Positions 1 to 6,259 are shown, counted from the stretch's first letter. The stretch is 9,971 bases of DNA from an uncultured Bdellovibrionales bacterium (GCA_937980625.1 CALJPJ010000053.1:1-9971), one strand, 5' to 3'. The notes: generated by a model from the letters alone, not told the origin. A program made the numbers and translations.

Positions 1-768
1 GGACATACTAAACAGAAAATTGACTTTAGCGATCGCGTACAACCAAATAAGGTAGGCATCAATTTAACTAATAGCAAAATTATTGATCCTTATTTCTCAG
101 ATGTCGAGCGTGGATTATACGGTTATAAAAGAAATAGTAAGGCGATTCATAAGAATAATAAAGTATCATTCTCTATACCGACTCAAGAACAAAAGGATAT
201 GGCAGTAAAGCTGTTAGCGCGTAAAAAGACTGATCCAGAGGCGTTTGAACTTGCTAAGACTAGAATGAAGTTTACAAGACTTTTATCAATAACTATTGAA
301 AGTGGTAATTTCTTTACTGCGAGTAAAAATGGTGAGCTTGTAGAGTATAAGTACTTGGAAGATATAGAAGCTAGTGATCAAGATGATAAAGCAGGTAAAA
401 AAATAAAAGTTCTAAATTTAGCTACTCAACAAGAAGAAGAGCTTGATAAACACGGCTTTTATATTAAAAAAAGCCCTTCTTTAAAAGATGGGTGTCGTAC
501 TTTAACGTTAAACTTTAACAAAAGTAGAAAGTATTGTACATCAGAGGATTTGGAGGAAAAAGGACTAAGAATTGTGGGGATACTTGATGGTGGAATTGTA
601 CAAGTTAAAAATGCAGAGGATGAAGTATCTTATGTAAATATGAGAAATAATAAAGTGGCAGATAGAAGTGATATAGATAAGAGTACTTTTGCTAAAACTG
701 ATGGTCTTCACCTAAAAAAAGTTCCTAAGGGAAGAAGCTCGGCTGCCGGTGGAGTTCACTCAAGATAG
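1..768 (+). CDS. Hypothetical protein, 5' end outside the window
   Basis: The frame is open from the first base of the window to the TAG at 766-768, giving 255 visible residues. The first internal ATG is at 199, but the 66 codons before it are also open and have similar composition, so the gene almost certainly starts upstream of the window. The visible part is hydrophilic and lysine- and acid-rich (for example KKTDPEAFELAK and EASDQDDKAGKK), with only two cysteines (DGCRTL and KYCTSE) and no membrane segment. The C-terminus is small and basic (KKVPKGRSSAAGGVHSR). I recognise no family or catalytic motif. A strong intrinsic terminator begins 72 bp after the stop, so this gene ends its transcription unit. 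It is certainly coding in appearance; its function is unknown. Confidence 0.8.
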   Translation, partial: GHTKQKIDFSDRVQPNKVGINLTNSKIIDPYFSDVERGLYGYKRNSKAIHKNNKVSFSIPTQEQKDMAVKLLARKKTDPEAFELAKTRMKFTRLLSITIESGNFFTASKNGELVEYKYLEDIEASDQDDKAGKKIKVLNLATQQEEELDKHGFYIKKSPSLKDGCRTLTLNFNKSRKYCTSEDLEEKGLRIVGILDGGIVQVKNAEDEVSYVNMRNNKVADRSDIDKSTFAKTDGLHLKKVPKGRSSAAGGVHSR

Positions 769-840
769 TTTAGCGATAACATGAGTTGATGACAATGGGT
801 CTGACTTAATCAATTCATAAACTAAATAAATATAATTTTT

Positions 841-878
841 AAAACCTCGTTTTTATAAAAAAAACGAGGTTTTTTTTA
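841..878 (+). terminator. Rho-independent terminator of the first gene
   Basis: A perfect 14-bp stem pairs 841-854 with 860-873 around a 5-nt loop (855-859). The GC-containing core is ACCTCG/CGAGGT, and an uninterrupted T run follows to 877. The A-rich 5' side means the structure could also stop transcription arriving on the other strand. It lies 72 bp downstream of the TAG at 766-768, with no gene in between. Confidence 0.93.
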
Positions 879-937
879 TTATATTAAATAAAGACGACTG
901 GTACTTTCTTATGAGGCTATGGTTTTATATATTATTA

Positions 938-1064
938 GTTCTCTTAAATAACCCTCCAAACTTAAACTCATTTAAATTATAATGCGCGCAGTTCTTCCGC
1001 AGGGAGCTGTGTGAGCACATTATGATTTAAATGTGTTTAAGTTTGGAGGGTTATTTAAGAGAAC
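938..1064. repeat. Long near-perfect palindrome P1 (47-bp arms)
   Basis: The left arm 938-984 (starting GTTCTCTTAAATAACCCTCC) and the right arm 1018-1064 (ending GAGAAC) are reverse complements over 47 bp with two differences: T968 opposite T1034, and T978 opposite G1024. The second is a U-G wobble in a plus-strand RNA. The 33-nt centre (985-1017) is GC-rich, unlike the AT-rich arms, and folds by itself: 989-996 pairs with 1002-1009 (CAGTTCTT with GGGAGCTG, using G-U pairs) around CCGCA. No T run follows, so it is not an ordinary terminator. I see no target-site duplication at its ends and no transposase nearby. It could be a MITE-like element, a cruciform-forming site or the template of a long hairpin RNA. 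Confidence 0.9.
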
Positions 1065-1077
1065 GGGCATAAAGAGC
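1065..1077 (+). repeat. 13-bp inverted word, copy 1 (abuts P1)
   Basis: GGGCATAAAGAGC starts on the base after the right arm of P1. Its exact reverse complement lies at 2165-2177, on the base after the right arm of P2. A 13-mer match somewhere in a 10-kb window is not rare by chance; the placement against both palindromes is what stands out. In a transcript of the gene between them, the two copies could pair the 5' leader with the 3' trailer. Confidence 0.75.
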
Positions 1078-1158
1078 GACCTAATATTTTGAAGTTTTTT
1101 TAAAAAAACCAAGACCATAGTCCCTTTTGAATTATAAAGTTATTGCCGATAAAACTTC

Positions 1159-1971
1159 ATGAAGAATTTTTTGTTAAAAACAGTTATTTTTGTTTTATTT
1201 ATTTTTATGGTTGTGTTTTTGTCTCAACAAAGCCCACAACAGCAAGAAGCAAAGGCTAAGCTTTCACAAAACCTAAGTGGTTCATTAAAAAGTGCTCAAA
1301 ATGAATTAATTTTAGTACTAGGTGAGGATTCCACTTTAAAAGATGAAATTTCACAATTAAAGCTGACTTTTACAGGTTGTAAAGGGGCTAACACTAGTTT
1401 ATTGCCAGATTTTTTATACAATAAAAAAACAGGTGAGATAGATGTTTGTAATGTGAGACTTTTAAATAAAGCCACTGATTTTCATCAACGTCTAGTTTAT
1501 GAGTTTTTTACTAATCATAAATTATGTTTAAATGCTATCAATGATACTGTTGAGCGAATTTGTAATGATAGAGACCGCAATGAGCGTTACACTGTAAGTA
1601 GAGTTCTAGCTAGTCATGACAAAAAGGTAACCAACCTTTTGACCTTAAATGTGGATTATGGCGATAAAAGTAGTGTTTTTATGGTTATGACCGGAAACCA
1701 ATCAAAAATCGCCTACAAAACAAGCTATGGCGATGAGGCTCTATTGCAGCTGGAAGAAGAAGATATTACCTATTTAACAACCCAGCTAACAAAAATTAAA
1801 AGAAAATTTACCAAGCCAGATTGTGGTCGTCGTGTGATCAAATTATTTGCTAGAAACCAAAAAGGGCAAAGGTTTCGCTCTTATGCCTGTATTGAGGACA
1901 TTAGCGAGCACTCACAAAAGTTATTAAAACTAACTAGAACTGTGAGCTCTCTAACAAAAAACACCTTTTAA
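1159..1971 (+). CDS. Membrane-anchored or secreted six-cysteine protein, unknown function
   Basis: A 270-residue protein of no family I recognise. Residues 3-22 (FLLKTVIFVLFIFMVVFLS region) form one strongly hydrophobic N-terminal helix after a single early lysine, without a lipobox and with no clear AXA site, so it is either a signal anchor or a signal peptide. The rest is soluble and would be periplasmic. It has six cysteines (C74, C97, C123, C135, C222, C244), an even number compatible with three disulfides. The ATG at 1159 is preferred because it places the hydrophobic segment at the N-terminus; no good Shine-Dalgarno precedes it, but GAAGTTTT (1091-1098) and AAAACTTC (1151-1158) are complementary and the latter touches the start codon, so the start could lie in or next to a leader hairpin. 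The gene is bracketed by palindromes P1 and P2 and by the 13-bp inverted words, an arrangement not seen around its neighbours. Clearly coding; function unknown. Confidence 0.85.
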   Translation: MKNFLLKTVIFVLFIFMVVFLSQQSPQQQEAKAKLSQNLSGSLKSAQNELILVLGEDSTLKDEISQLKLTFTGCKGANTSLLPDFLYNKKTGEIDVCNVRLLNKATDFHQRLVYEFFTNHKLCLNAINDTVERICNDRDRNERYTVSRVLASHDKKVTNLLTLNVDYGDKSSVFMVMTGNQSKIAYKTSYGDEALLQLEEEDITYLTTQLTKIKRKFTKPDCGRRVIKLFARNQKGQRFRSYACIEDISEHSQKLLKLTRTVSSLTKNTF

Positions 1972-1993
1972 ACAAGTTTTACATGCCCTGTAT

Positions 1994-2164
1994 TTCTGAA
2001 GATAAAAATCATAATTCCTTATTTGTATTGCACTAGAGCACGCTTACGGCAGCATTGCGTCTTCGTATAACCTTACCCTGCGGGTGATGCAACACGGATT
2101 CGTAAAGTGCTACGCGAAACTCTAGTGAAATACAAATAAGGAATTATGATTTTTCTCTTCAGAA
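1994..2164. repeat. Long near-perfect palindrome P2 (45-bp arms)
   Basis: The left arm 1994-2038 (starting TTCTGAAGATAAAAATCATA) and the right arm 2120-2164 (ending CTCTTCAGAA) are reverse complements over 45 bp with two differences (T2003 opposite C2155; G2030 opposite A2128). The 81-nt centre is GC-richer than its surroundings and continues the fold: TTACG 2044-2048 pairs with CGTAA 2101-2105, 2055-2061 pairs with 2086-2092 (one G-T), and ACCC 2075-2078 pairs with GGGT 2082-2085. Nearly the whole 171 bp can therefore be one hairpin. It starts 22 bp after the stop of the six-cysteine gene, so it could serve as a 3' barrier or stabiliser, but it lacks a terminator T run. The arm sequence is unrelated to P1. 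Confidence 0.9.
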
Positions 2165-2177
2165 GCTCTTTATGCCC
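2165..2177 (-). repeat. 13-bp inverted word, copy 2 (abuts P2)
   Basis: GCTCTTTATGCCC on the plus strand is the exact reverse complement of 1065-1077, and it starts on the base after the right arm of P2. A related ATGCCCTG at 1983-1990, just left of P2, matches ATGCCCAG at 2172-2179 in 7 of 8 bases, giving an imperfect short direct repeat around P2. Confidence 0.75.
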
Positions 2178-2202
2178 AGATTGCTTAATATGTAGATTAC
2201 TT

Positions 2203-2241
2203 AGCTCGCTATAGTTGCCTCGAGCTTTAATATCCTATAAA
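2203..2241 (+). promoter_or_regulatory. Candidate promoter/operator of the recycling operon
   Basis: A TATAAA box (2236-2241) lies 10 bp before the ldcA start codon, with TTGCCT (2215-2220) 15 bp upstream as a poor -35. A 6-bp inverted repeat, AGCTCG (2203-2208) and CGAGCT (2221-2226), spans the -35 area and could be a repressor site. If this box is used, the leader is only a few bases long and the mRNA nearly leaderless, which agrees with the lack of a Shine-Dalgarno before the ATG at 2252. This is a weak call from consensus resemblance only. Confidence 0.35.
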
Positions 2242-2251
2242 TTAGTAGCTT

Positions 2252-3208
2252 ATGAGTAAAAAAATTGATGTCTCTTTAAGTAAAATAAAAAAATGGGAGC
2301 CTTTGGTTGCCGGTGATATTGTAGATATTATTGCTCCCTCTTCAGGTGGTGACCGCAAGAGCCTATTAAAAGCTATAAAGTTTGTGCGTGGTTTAGGTTT
2401 ACGACCGAGGTACCAAAAAGGTATTTTTGGTCCAGACTTGCTTTGTGCTAGCAATGATCAAAATCGTTTCAAACAACTTAAAACAGCAGTTCAAAGTAAA
2501 GACTCTAAAGTCGTTTGGTGTTTAAGGGGGGGCTATGGCTCAGCTCGGCTTTTGCCAATGCTTGATAAGTTAAAAACGCCAAAAAATCCAAAATTACTTA
2601 TTGGCTATAGTGATATTACTCATTTACATATGTATTTTAATTACAAATGGAAGTGGCCTAGTTTACATGCCTCCATGTTAGAGGAAATGGGCAGTGGGCA
2701 AACGACTAAACAAGAAATCAAAGACTTTAAAAAAATATTATTTGGTAAAACAGATAAAGTAATTTACAAAAAATTGAAGCCCTTGAATAAACAAGCTAGA
2801 GCTAATAAAATGATTCGCTCTCAATTAACTGGTGGTAATCTCACAATATTAATGGCCTCCTTTGGTACGCCTTACCAGGTTCATGCTGATGGCCAAATAC
2901 TAATGCTAGAAGATATTGGTGAGCGCGGTTACCGAGTGGATAGAATGTTAGTGCAACTGAAGCAAGCGGGTTATTTTAATAAAATTAGGGCTTTAATATT
3001 TGGTGACTTTGTAGGTGGTGAAGAAAAAGACTCTGTAGCTTTATGGAAAGAGGTACAAAAACGCTTTGCAGGTTCAGTAAATTTCCCTGTGTTAAAAAAT
3101 ATTCCCAGTGGTCACTCTACAAAACAGCGGCCTTTGCCGCTAATGACTCGCACTAATTTATACTTAGGAGCAAAAGCTAAAATTGAAGTATCAACTGGCA
3201 TTAAATAA
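2252..3208 (+). CDS. ldcA: Murein tetrapeptide L,D-carboxypeptidase (peptidase S66)
   Basis: A 318-residue protein of the usual length for LdcA, which removes the terminal D-Ala from muropeptide tetrapeptide in the cytoplasm and yields the tripeptide that Mpl reuses. The S66 landmarks are in order: the N-terminal GDIVDIIAPSSGG (21-33), RGGYGSARLL (92-101), the nucleophile Ser120 in GYSD, LTGGNL (192-197), the catalytic Glu220 in LEDIGERGYRVDRML, and the catalytic His288 in PSGHS. Ser/Glu/His spacing matches the family's unusual triad. There is no signal peptide, as expected for the cytoplasmic enzyme. It is the first gene of a three-gene operon, 15 bp ahead of mpl. The ATG start has no clear ribosome binding site, but the conserved N-terminal strand begins about 18 residues in, so the start cannot be far off. 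Confidence 0.95.
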   Translation: MSKKIDVSLSKIKKWEPLVAGDIVDIIAPSSGGDRKSLLKAIKFVRGLGLRPRYQKGIFGPDLLCASNDQNRFKQLKTAVQSKDSKVVWCLRGGYGSARLLPMLDKLKTPKNPKLLIGYSDITHLHMYFNYKWKWPSLHASMLEEMGSGQTTKQEIKDFKKILFGKTDKVIYKKLKPLNKQARANKMIRSQLTGGNLTILMASFGTPYQVHADGQILMLEDIGERGYRVDRMLVQLKQAGYFNKIRALIFGDFVGGEEKDSVALWKEVQKRFAGSVNFPVLKNIPSGHSTKQRPLPLMTRTNLYLGAKAKIEVSTGIK

Positions 3209-3210
3209 AA

Positions 3211-3216
3211 AGAGAG
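3211..3216 (+). promoter_or_regulatory. Ribosome binding site of mpl
   Basis: AGAGAG lies 7 bp before the ATG at 3224, within the 15-bp gap after the ldcA stop. It supports translation of mpl from the ldcA transcript and fixes its start. Confidence 0.6.
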
Positions 3217-3223
3217 ATTACCT

Positions 3224-4675
3224 ATGTTAGATAAATTAAAACCTGGATCAACTATACACTTAATGGGCATTTGTGGCACAGCTATGGCAAGTCTGGCTGG
3301 GCTCTTACAAGATATTGGCTTTAAAGTAACGGGCAGTGACCAAAACGTATATCCACCCATGTCTACCATGCTTGAAAGTTTAAATATAAATGTAATGGAA
3401 GGCTACTCAGCAAACAATTTATCTCATATGCCTGACTTTGTCATCGTGGGTAATGTGATCTCTAGGCCAAACCCCGAGGCTCAAGCCTTGTTGGCTTCTA
3501 ATATACCCTATACGAGTTTGCCTAAGGCTATGGGGGAGTTGGTGATTGCTGAGCGTAACTCAATAGTTGTCTCTGGAACTCATGGTAAAACTACCACCAC
3601 CTCAATGCTATCTTATATGGCAGAAGTACTTGGATTGAACCCTGGTTTTTTTGTGGGAGGAATTCCTTTAAATTATGGTAAGTCTTTTAAAAAAGCTGAG
3701 GGTGATTATTTTGTTATTGAAGGGGATGAATACGACACCGCTTTTTTTGATAAAGTTCCCAAGTTTATTTATTACAAGCCAAAGTATGTTATTCTTACTG
3801 GCATAGAGTTTGATCATGCTGATATTTACTCTAGTCTCGAACAAATACTTGCAGAGTTTACAAAGTTATTAAAGTTAATCCCAAGTGATGGAATCTTAAT
3901 TTACAATGGCGACTGCCCAAATATACAAAAAATTATTGCTCAGGCAAAATGTAAAACAGCTAGTTTTGGAGAAGGTGAGGCTTGTACTTACCGCTTTACG
4001 CAAAGAGCGCTATTTGCCGGGCGCAATCAAGTGAGCGTAAATAAAAATAATGAAAAGCTAGCTGATATGGCTTTAAAATTATTTGGCCACCACAACAGTT
4101 TAAATGCATTATCTTGTTTAGCTCTAGCCACAGAGTTAGGTTGGAATAAAAGCAAAACCCTACAAGGTTTGGCCGGCTTTAAAGGGGTAAAGCGCCGGCA
4201 AGAGGTGATAGGTCAAATTAATGGAGTGACAGTGGTAGAAGACTTTGCCCATCACCCTACGGCTGTTGATTTAACAATTAAATCAATGAAAGAGCAGTAC
4301 CCTGAGCGACGAATAATAAGTATTTTTGAACCGCGTTCGGCCACTTCAAGGCGCAATATATTTCAAAGTGATTACGCTAAAGCCTTTTTAAGTACAGATA
4401 TAGCTCTTGTGGCTAAGCCTTACAATCAAAGTAATATTAGCGAAGAGGAGCGTTTTTCCACAAGTGTTTTGATTAGTGATTTATCAAAAGCTGGAGTAAG
4501 AGCCTTTGATTTTGAATCATCAGATAATATAATAACGTATTTATCTAAAGAGGTTAAACCAGGAGATGTTATTTTAATTATGAGTAATGGCGGATTTGAT
4601 GGCTTATATAAAAAGCTATTAAAAACTTTAAGTGAAACCTTAGCAATAAAAACCGAAACCACTGCCAGTTTATGA
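3224..4675 (+). CDS. mpl: UDP-N-acetylmuramate:L-alanyl-gamma-D-glutamyl-meso-DAP ligase
   Basis: A Mur-ligase family protein of 483 residues that joins recycled L-Ala-D-Glu-mesoDAP to UDP-MurNAc with ATP, returning murein tripeptide to synthesis. The N-terminal nucleotide-sugar domain has IHLMGICGTAMASLAGLL (11-28) and TGSDQNVYPPMS. The ATP loop is SGTHGKTT (117-124). The Mpl-specific block EGDEYDTAFFDK (166-177) is followed by FDHADIY (196-202), HHNSLNAL (289-296), DFAHHPTAV (340-348), FEPRSATSRR (368-377) and the C-terminal NGGFDGL (455-461). The DEYDTAFFDK and FEPRS signatures separate Mpl from MurC. The length is slightly above the usual 450-460, owing to a short C-terminal tail. Its TGA overlaps the ATG of the amidase gene (ATGA), which suggests coupled translation. 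Its neighbour LdcA supplies its tripeptide substrate. Confidence 0.96.
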   Translation: MLDKLKPGSTIHLMGICGTAMASLAGLLQDIGFKVTGSDQNVYPPMSTMLESLNINVMEGYSANNLSHMPDFVIVGNVISRPNPEAQALLASNIPYTSLPKAMGELVIAERNSIVVSGTHGKTTTTSMLSYMAEVLGLNPGFFVGGIPLNYGKSFKKAEGDYFVIEGDEYDTAFFDKVPKFIYYKPKYVILTGIEFDHADIYSSLEQILAEFTKLLKLIPSDGILIYNGDCPNIQKIIAQAKCKTASFGEGEACTYRFTQRALFAGRNQVSVNKNNEKLADMALKLFGHHNSLNALSCLALATELGWNKSKTLQGLAGFKGVKRRQEVIGQINGVTVVEDFAHHPTAVDLTIKSMKEQYPERRIISIFEPRSATSRRNIFQSDYAKAFLSTDIALVAKPYNQSNISEEERFSTSVLISDLSKAGVRAFDFESSDNIITYLSKEVKPGDVILIMSNGGFDGLYKKLLKTLSETLAIKTETTASL

Positions 4676-5565
4676 ATAACAAACATATTATTTTAGACCC
4701 AGGCCATGGCGGCACAAGTGGGCAAGATTTATTCAGGCAAGGGCCCACCTCTGAACGTGAAGAATGGATTAATTTACGTGTAGCAAAGTGCTTAAAGCCA
4801 GTACTAGAAAGCCAAGGTTTTGTTGTTAGCTTAACTAGGTCTAAAGATGTCAACTTAGCCTTACAAGACCGTATAGATTTTGCCATTACATGCAAGGCCG
4901 ATTTATTTTTGTCAATACATCATGCCAGTTGTAGCCCGGTGGATCGCAGTTTAAATTTTCCATTTTTGTATATGCACGGAAGTTTGGATAAGCAAAATAA
5001 ATTTCATTTAGCTAAAAGCTTTCAAAAAGAGCTGTCTCGGGCTGGCAGAGGGCAAGCTCTTATATATTCTGACCATTGGGTGTTTAATAGCGGTTTATTT
5101 GTTTTAGCTCAACTTGAAAAAAATAATATTCCAGCTGTTTTAACTGAGTTTAGTTTTTTTAGTCACCCCGAAGAAGAGCTTAAACTTAAAAGTGTTGAAT
5201 ACTGTCAGTATGAAGCTAAAGTTTTATGCCAGGCCGTTGTGAACTATTTTAAATCTAGTGATAGCTATAATTTACAACCATTGAAGTTTCCATTTGAGTA
5301 TAAAAAACAATTAGATTTAATTAAATCGGCAATACTAGAATCTGATGCAAGTCATGACTGGCGACAGTATTTTACTTCAGGGAAAAAACTACTCACAAAC
5401 CTAGATGATCAAAGTGCATTGATTAGTTTTGAAAAATCTTTAGCACTCAATGCTTATCACCCCGATATTATTAGTTTACTTGAGGCTATGTACGTTTGTA
5501 CAAAAAAGTTAGGTTTAAGCGAGTATGGCGACAATATAGATAACTTATTAGCCAGTGTTTGGTGA
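4672..5565 (+). CDS. N-acetylmuramoyl-L-alanine amidase (Amidase_3) with TPR-like tail, no signal peptide
   Basis: A 297-residue zinc amidase of the Amidase_3 (AmiC/CwlM-like) fold. Residues 6-16 (IILDPGHGGTS) carry zinc ligand His12; EEWINLRVA supplies the Glu ligand (Glu30 by alignment to the usual ExxxNL); SIHHAS supplies His83; and LTEFSFFSHPEE contains the catalytic Glu159. The protein starts directly at the first catalytic strand: an in-frame stop at 4633-4635 and no start codon between it and 4672 exclude a hidden signal peptide, unlike most exported amidases. Residues 230-278 (for example ALISFEKSLALNAYHPD) look like TPR helices, so the C-terminus may bind a partner. It is translationally coupled to mpl. 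Cutting of anhydro-muropeptides in the cytoplasm, the role AmpD plays elsewhere, is inferred from context; a specialised non-Sec export cannot be excluded. Confidence 0.9.
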   Translation: MNNKHIILDPGHGGTSGQDLFRQGPTSEREEWINLRVAKCLKPVLESQGFVVSLTRSKDVNLALQDRIDFAITCKADLFLSIHHASCSPVDRSLNFPFLYMHGSLDKQNKFHLAKSFQKELSRAGRGQALIYSDHWVFNSGLFVLAQLEKNNIPAVLTEFSFFSHPEEELKLKSVEYCQYEAKVLCQAVVNYFKSSDSYNLQPLKFPFEYKKQLDLIKSAILESDASHDWRQYFTSGKKLLTNLDDQSALISFEKSLALNAYHPDIISLLEAMYVCTKKLGLSEYGDNIDNLLASVW

Positions 5566-5600
5566 GCTTATTTATATATGAGGTTAATAGTTAGTTTCAT

Positions 5601-5774
5601 TATAATCAGTGATAAACAGTTTTTAAAATATGAATTGTAGAAGTCACAACTTGATCAGACAATTTAAAAAATGAGTCATGGATAAGTTATACAGGTTGAA
5701 TTGAAATAAGTCCAAACCACGAAACTTAGTGATTTCTACAATTAAAAAGGCCCAATACATAATTGAGCCTTTTA
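5601..5774 (+). ncRNA. Candidate structured small RNA between amidase gene and secreted-repeat gene
   Basis: A perfect -10 box TATAAT (5601-5606) without an obvious -35 is followed by 5633-5647 (AATTGTAGAAGTCAC), which pairs with 5729-5743 (GTGATTTCTACAATT). The only difference, G5643 opposite T5733, is a G-U pair in plus-strand RNA. Inside, 5660-5667 pairs with 5696-5703 (CAATTTAA/TTGAATTG, one G-U), leaving an unpaired bubble of 12 and 25 nt. The closing stem ends one base before the terminator at 5744-5774. The closing stem, bubble, apical stem and terminator resemble the layout of 6S-type RNAs, but I see no decisive 6S sequence. It could equally be the structured 3' trailer of the operon. 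The stretch 5566-5800 holds no credible ORF. Confidence 0.4.
5744..5774. terminator. Bidirectional terminator
   Basis: AAAAGGC (5745-5751) pairs with GCCTTTT (5767-5773), and CAAT (5753-5756) with ATTG (5762-5765), with a single C/A mismatch and a 5-nt loop. On the minus strand the stem is followed by a run of T, 27 bp after the stop of the secreted-repeat gene, making it a good terminator for that gene. On the plus strand the T tail is shorter (TTTTAGTGTTT) but plausible for the recycling operon or the candidate RNA. Confidence 0.8.
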
Positions 5775-5800
5775 GTGTTTATATCTGCAAATAATCTGGT

Positions 5801-6259
5801 TTAGTAACTATAAATTACATCTAAAATGTCAACAACTCTTTCTGCAGCTTTAAGCACATTAAAATTTCTTATATCATTTTGTAGTTTTACGGCAATTAAC
5901 TCGATACGGTTTAATTTTAATTCTGCGTATTCGCAAGAATTTCTCTCTTGATAAAGGTAACCGCCATTAGTTACACACTTAACTTTGTAGTGGTCATTAC
6001 TGTTAGATCCACAGACTTGTAATTCACCACGATCATATTCTTTGTCAGCAGCACCTTTAGCACATTTAACTTTGTAATGTGAATTGTTAATTCTTTTGCA
6101 TACATTGACTGCTTCTTGTGAAAAGTATTTACCACGCACTTCTTTTGCACATTCGTTTTTGTAGTGACTGTTTGTCTCTGTTTGGCAAATTTCAAACCCT
6201 GAGGCTGCAAAGACTTGTGCAGATATTAATAAAATTATACTAGCTATGAAAGTTTTCAT
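5801..6259 (-). CDS. Small secreted protein with three 29-residue Cys/HYK repeats
   Basis: A 152-residue protein. Residues 1-18 are a signal peptide (MKTFIASIILLISAQVFA, cut after VFA). Three repeats follow with an exact 29-residue period: cysteine pairs C25/C37, C54/C66 and C83/C95, each pair 12 apart, with HYK at 32-34, 61-63 and 90-92 preceded by N-x (NSHYK, NSHYK, NDHYK). A seventh cysteine is at 109, and the last 40 residues are a Leu/Ile/Val-rich helical tail without cysteine. Each repeat probably closes one disulfide. The start is fixed by AGGAGT (6265-6270), 5 bp before the ATG. A terminator lies 27 bp after the stop. It diverges from the LysR-type regulator, which could control it. 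I do not recognise the family; an exported binding or structural role is all that the sequence supports. Confidence 0.85.
   Translation of the reverse strand: MKTFIASIILLISAQVFAASGFEICQTETNSHYKNECAKEVRGKYFSQEAVNVCKRINNSHYKVKCAKGAADKEYDRGELQVCGSNSNDHYKVKCVTNGGYLYQERNSCEYAELKLNRIELIAVKLQNDIRNFNVLKAAERVVDILDVIYSY

Noticed and set aside
1094..1109. GTTTTTTT/AAAAAAAC palindrome upstream of the six-cysteine gene
   Set aside because: A simple T-tract/A-tract junction, common in AT-rich DNA, with no GC-containing stem or loop to suggest a terminator.
938..2164. P1 and P2 as integron attC sites around a gene cassette
   Set aside because: Size and hairpin form are similar, but the expected RYYYAAC and GTTRRRY core boxes are absent at the ends, the pairing is far more perfect than in attC sites, and no integrase is present.
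1065..2177. Insertion sequence with 13-bp terminal inverted repeats
   Set aside because: The enclosed gene shows no transposase motif, no target duplication flanks the 13-mers, and such a match could arise by chance. Kept only as a hypothesis in the findings.
2242..2454. Minus-strand ORF of 70 codons over the start of ldcA
   Set aside because: It lies antisense to the conserved start of ldcA and shows no independent coding signal.
4578..4895. Minus-strand ORF over the mpl/amidase junction
   Set aside because: It is antisense to two well-conserved enzymes, whose motifs explain the sequence.
5578..5640. Short ORF (20 codons) after the amidase gene
   Set aside because: No ribosome binding site and no distinctive composition; the stretch is better explained as leader or RNA.
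5971..6210. Minus-strand ORF of 79 codons inside the HYK-repeat gene in another frame
   Set aside because: The overlapping frame has a signal peptide, a ribosome binding site and a regular repeat; this one is a shadow of that repeat.
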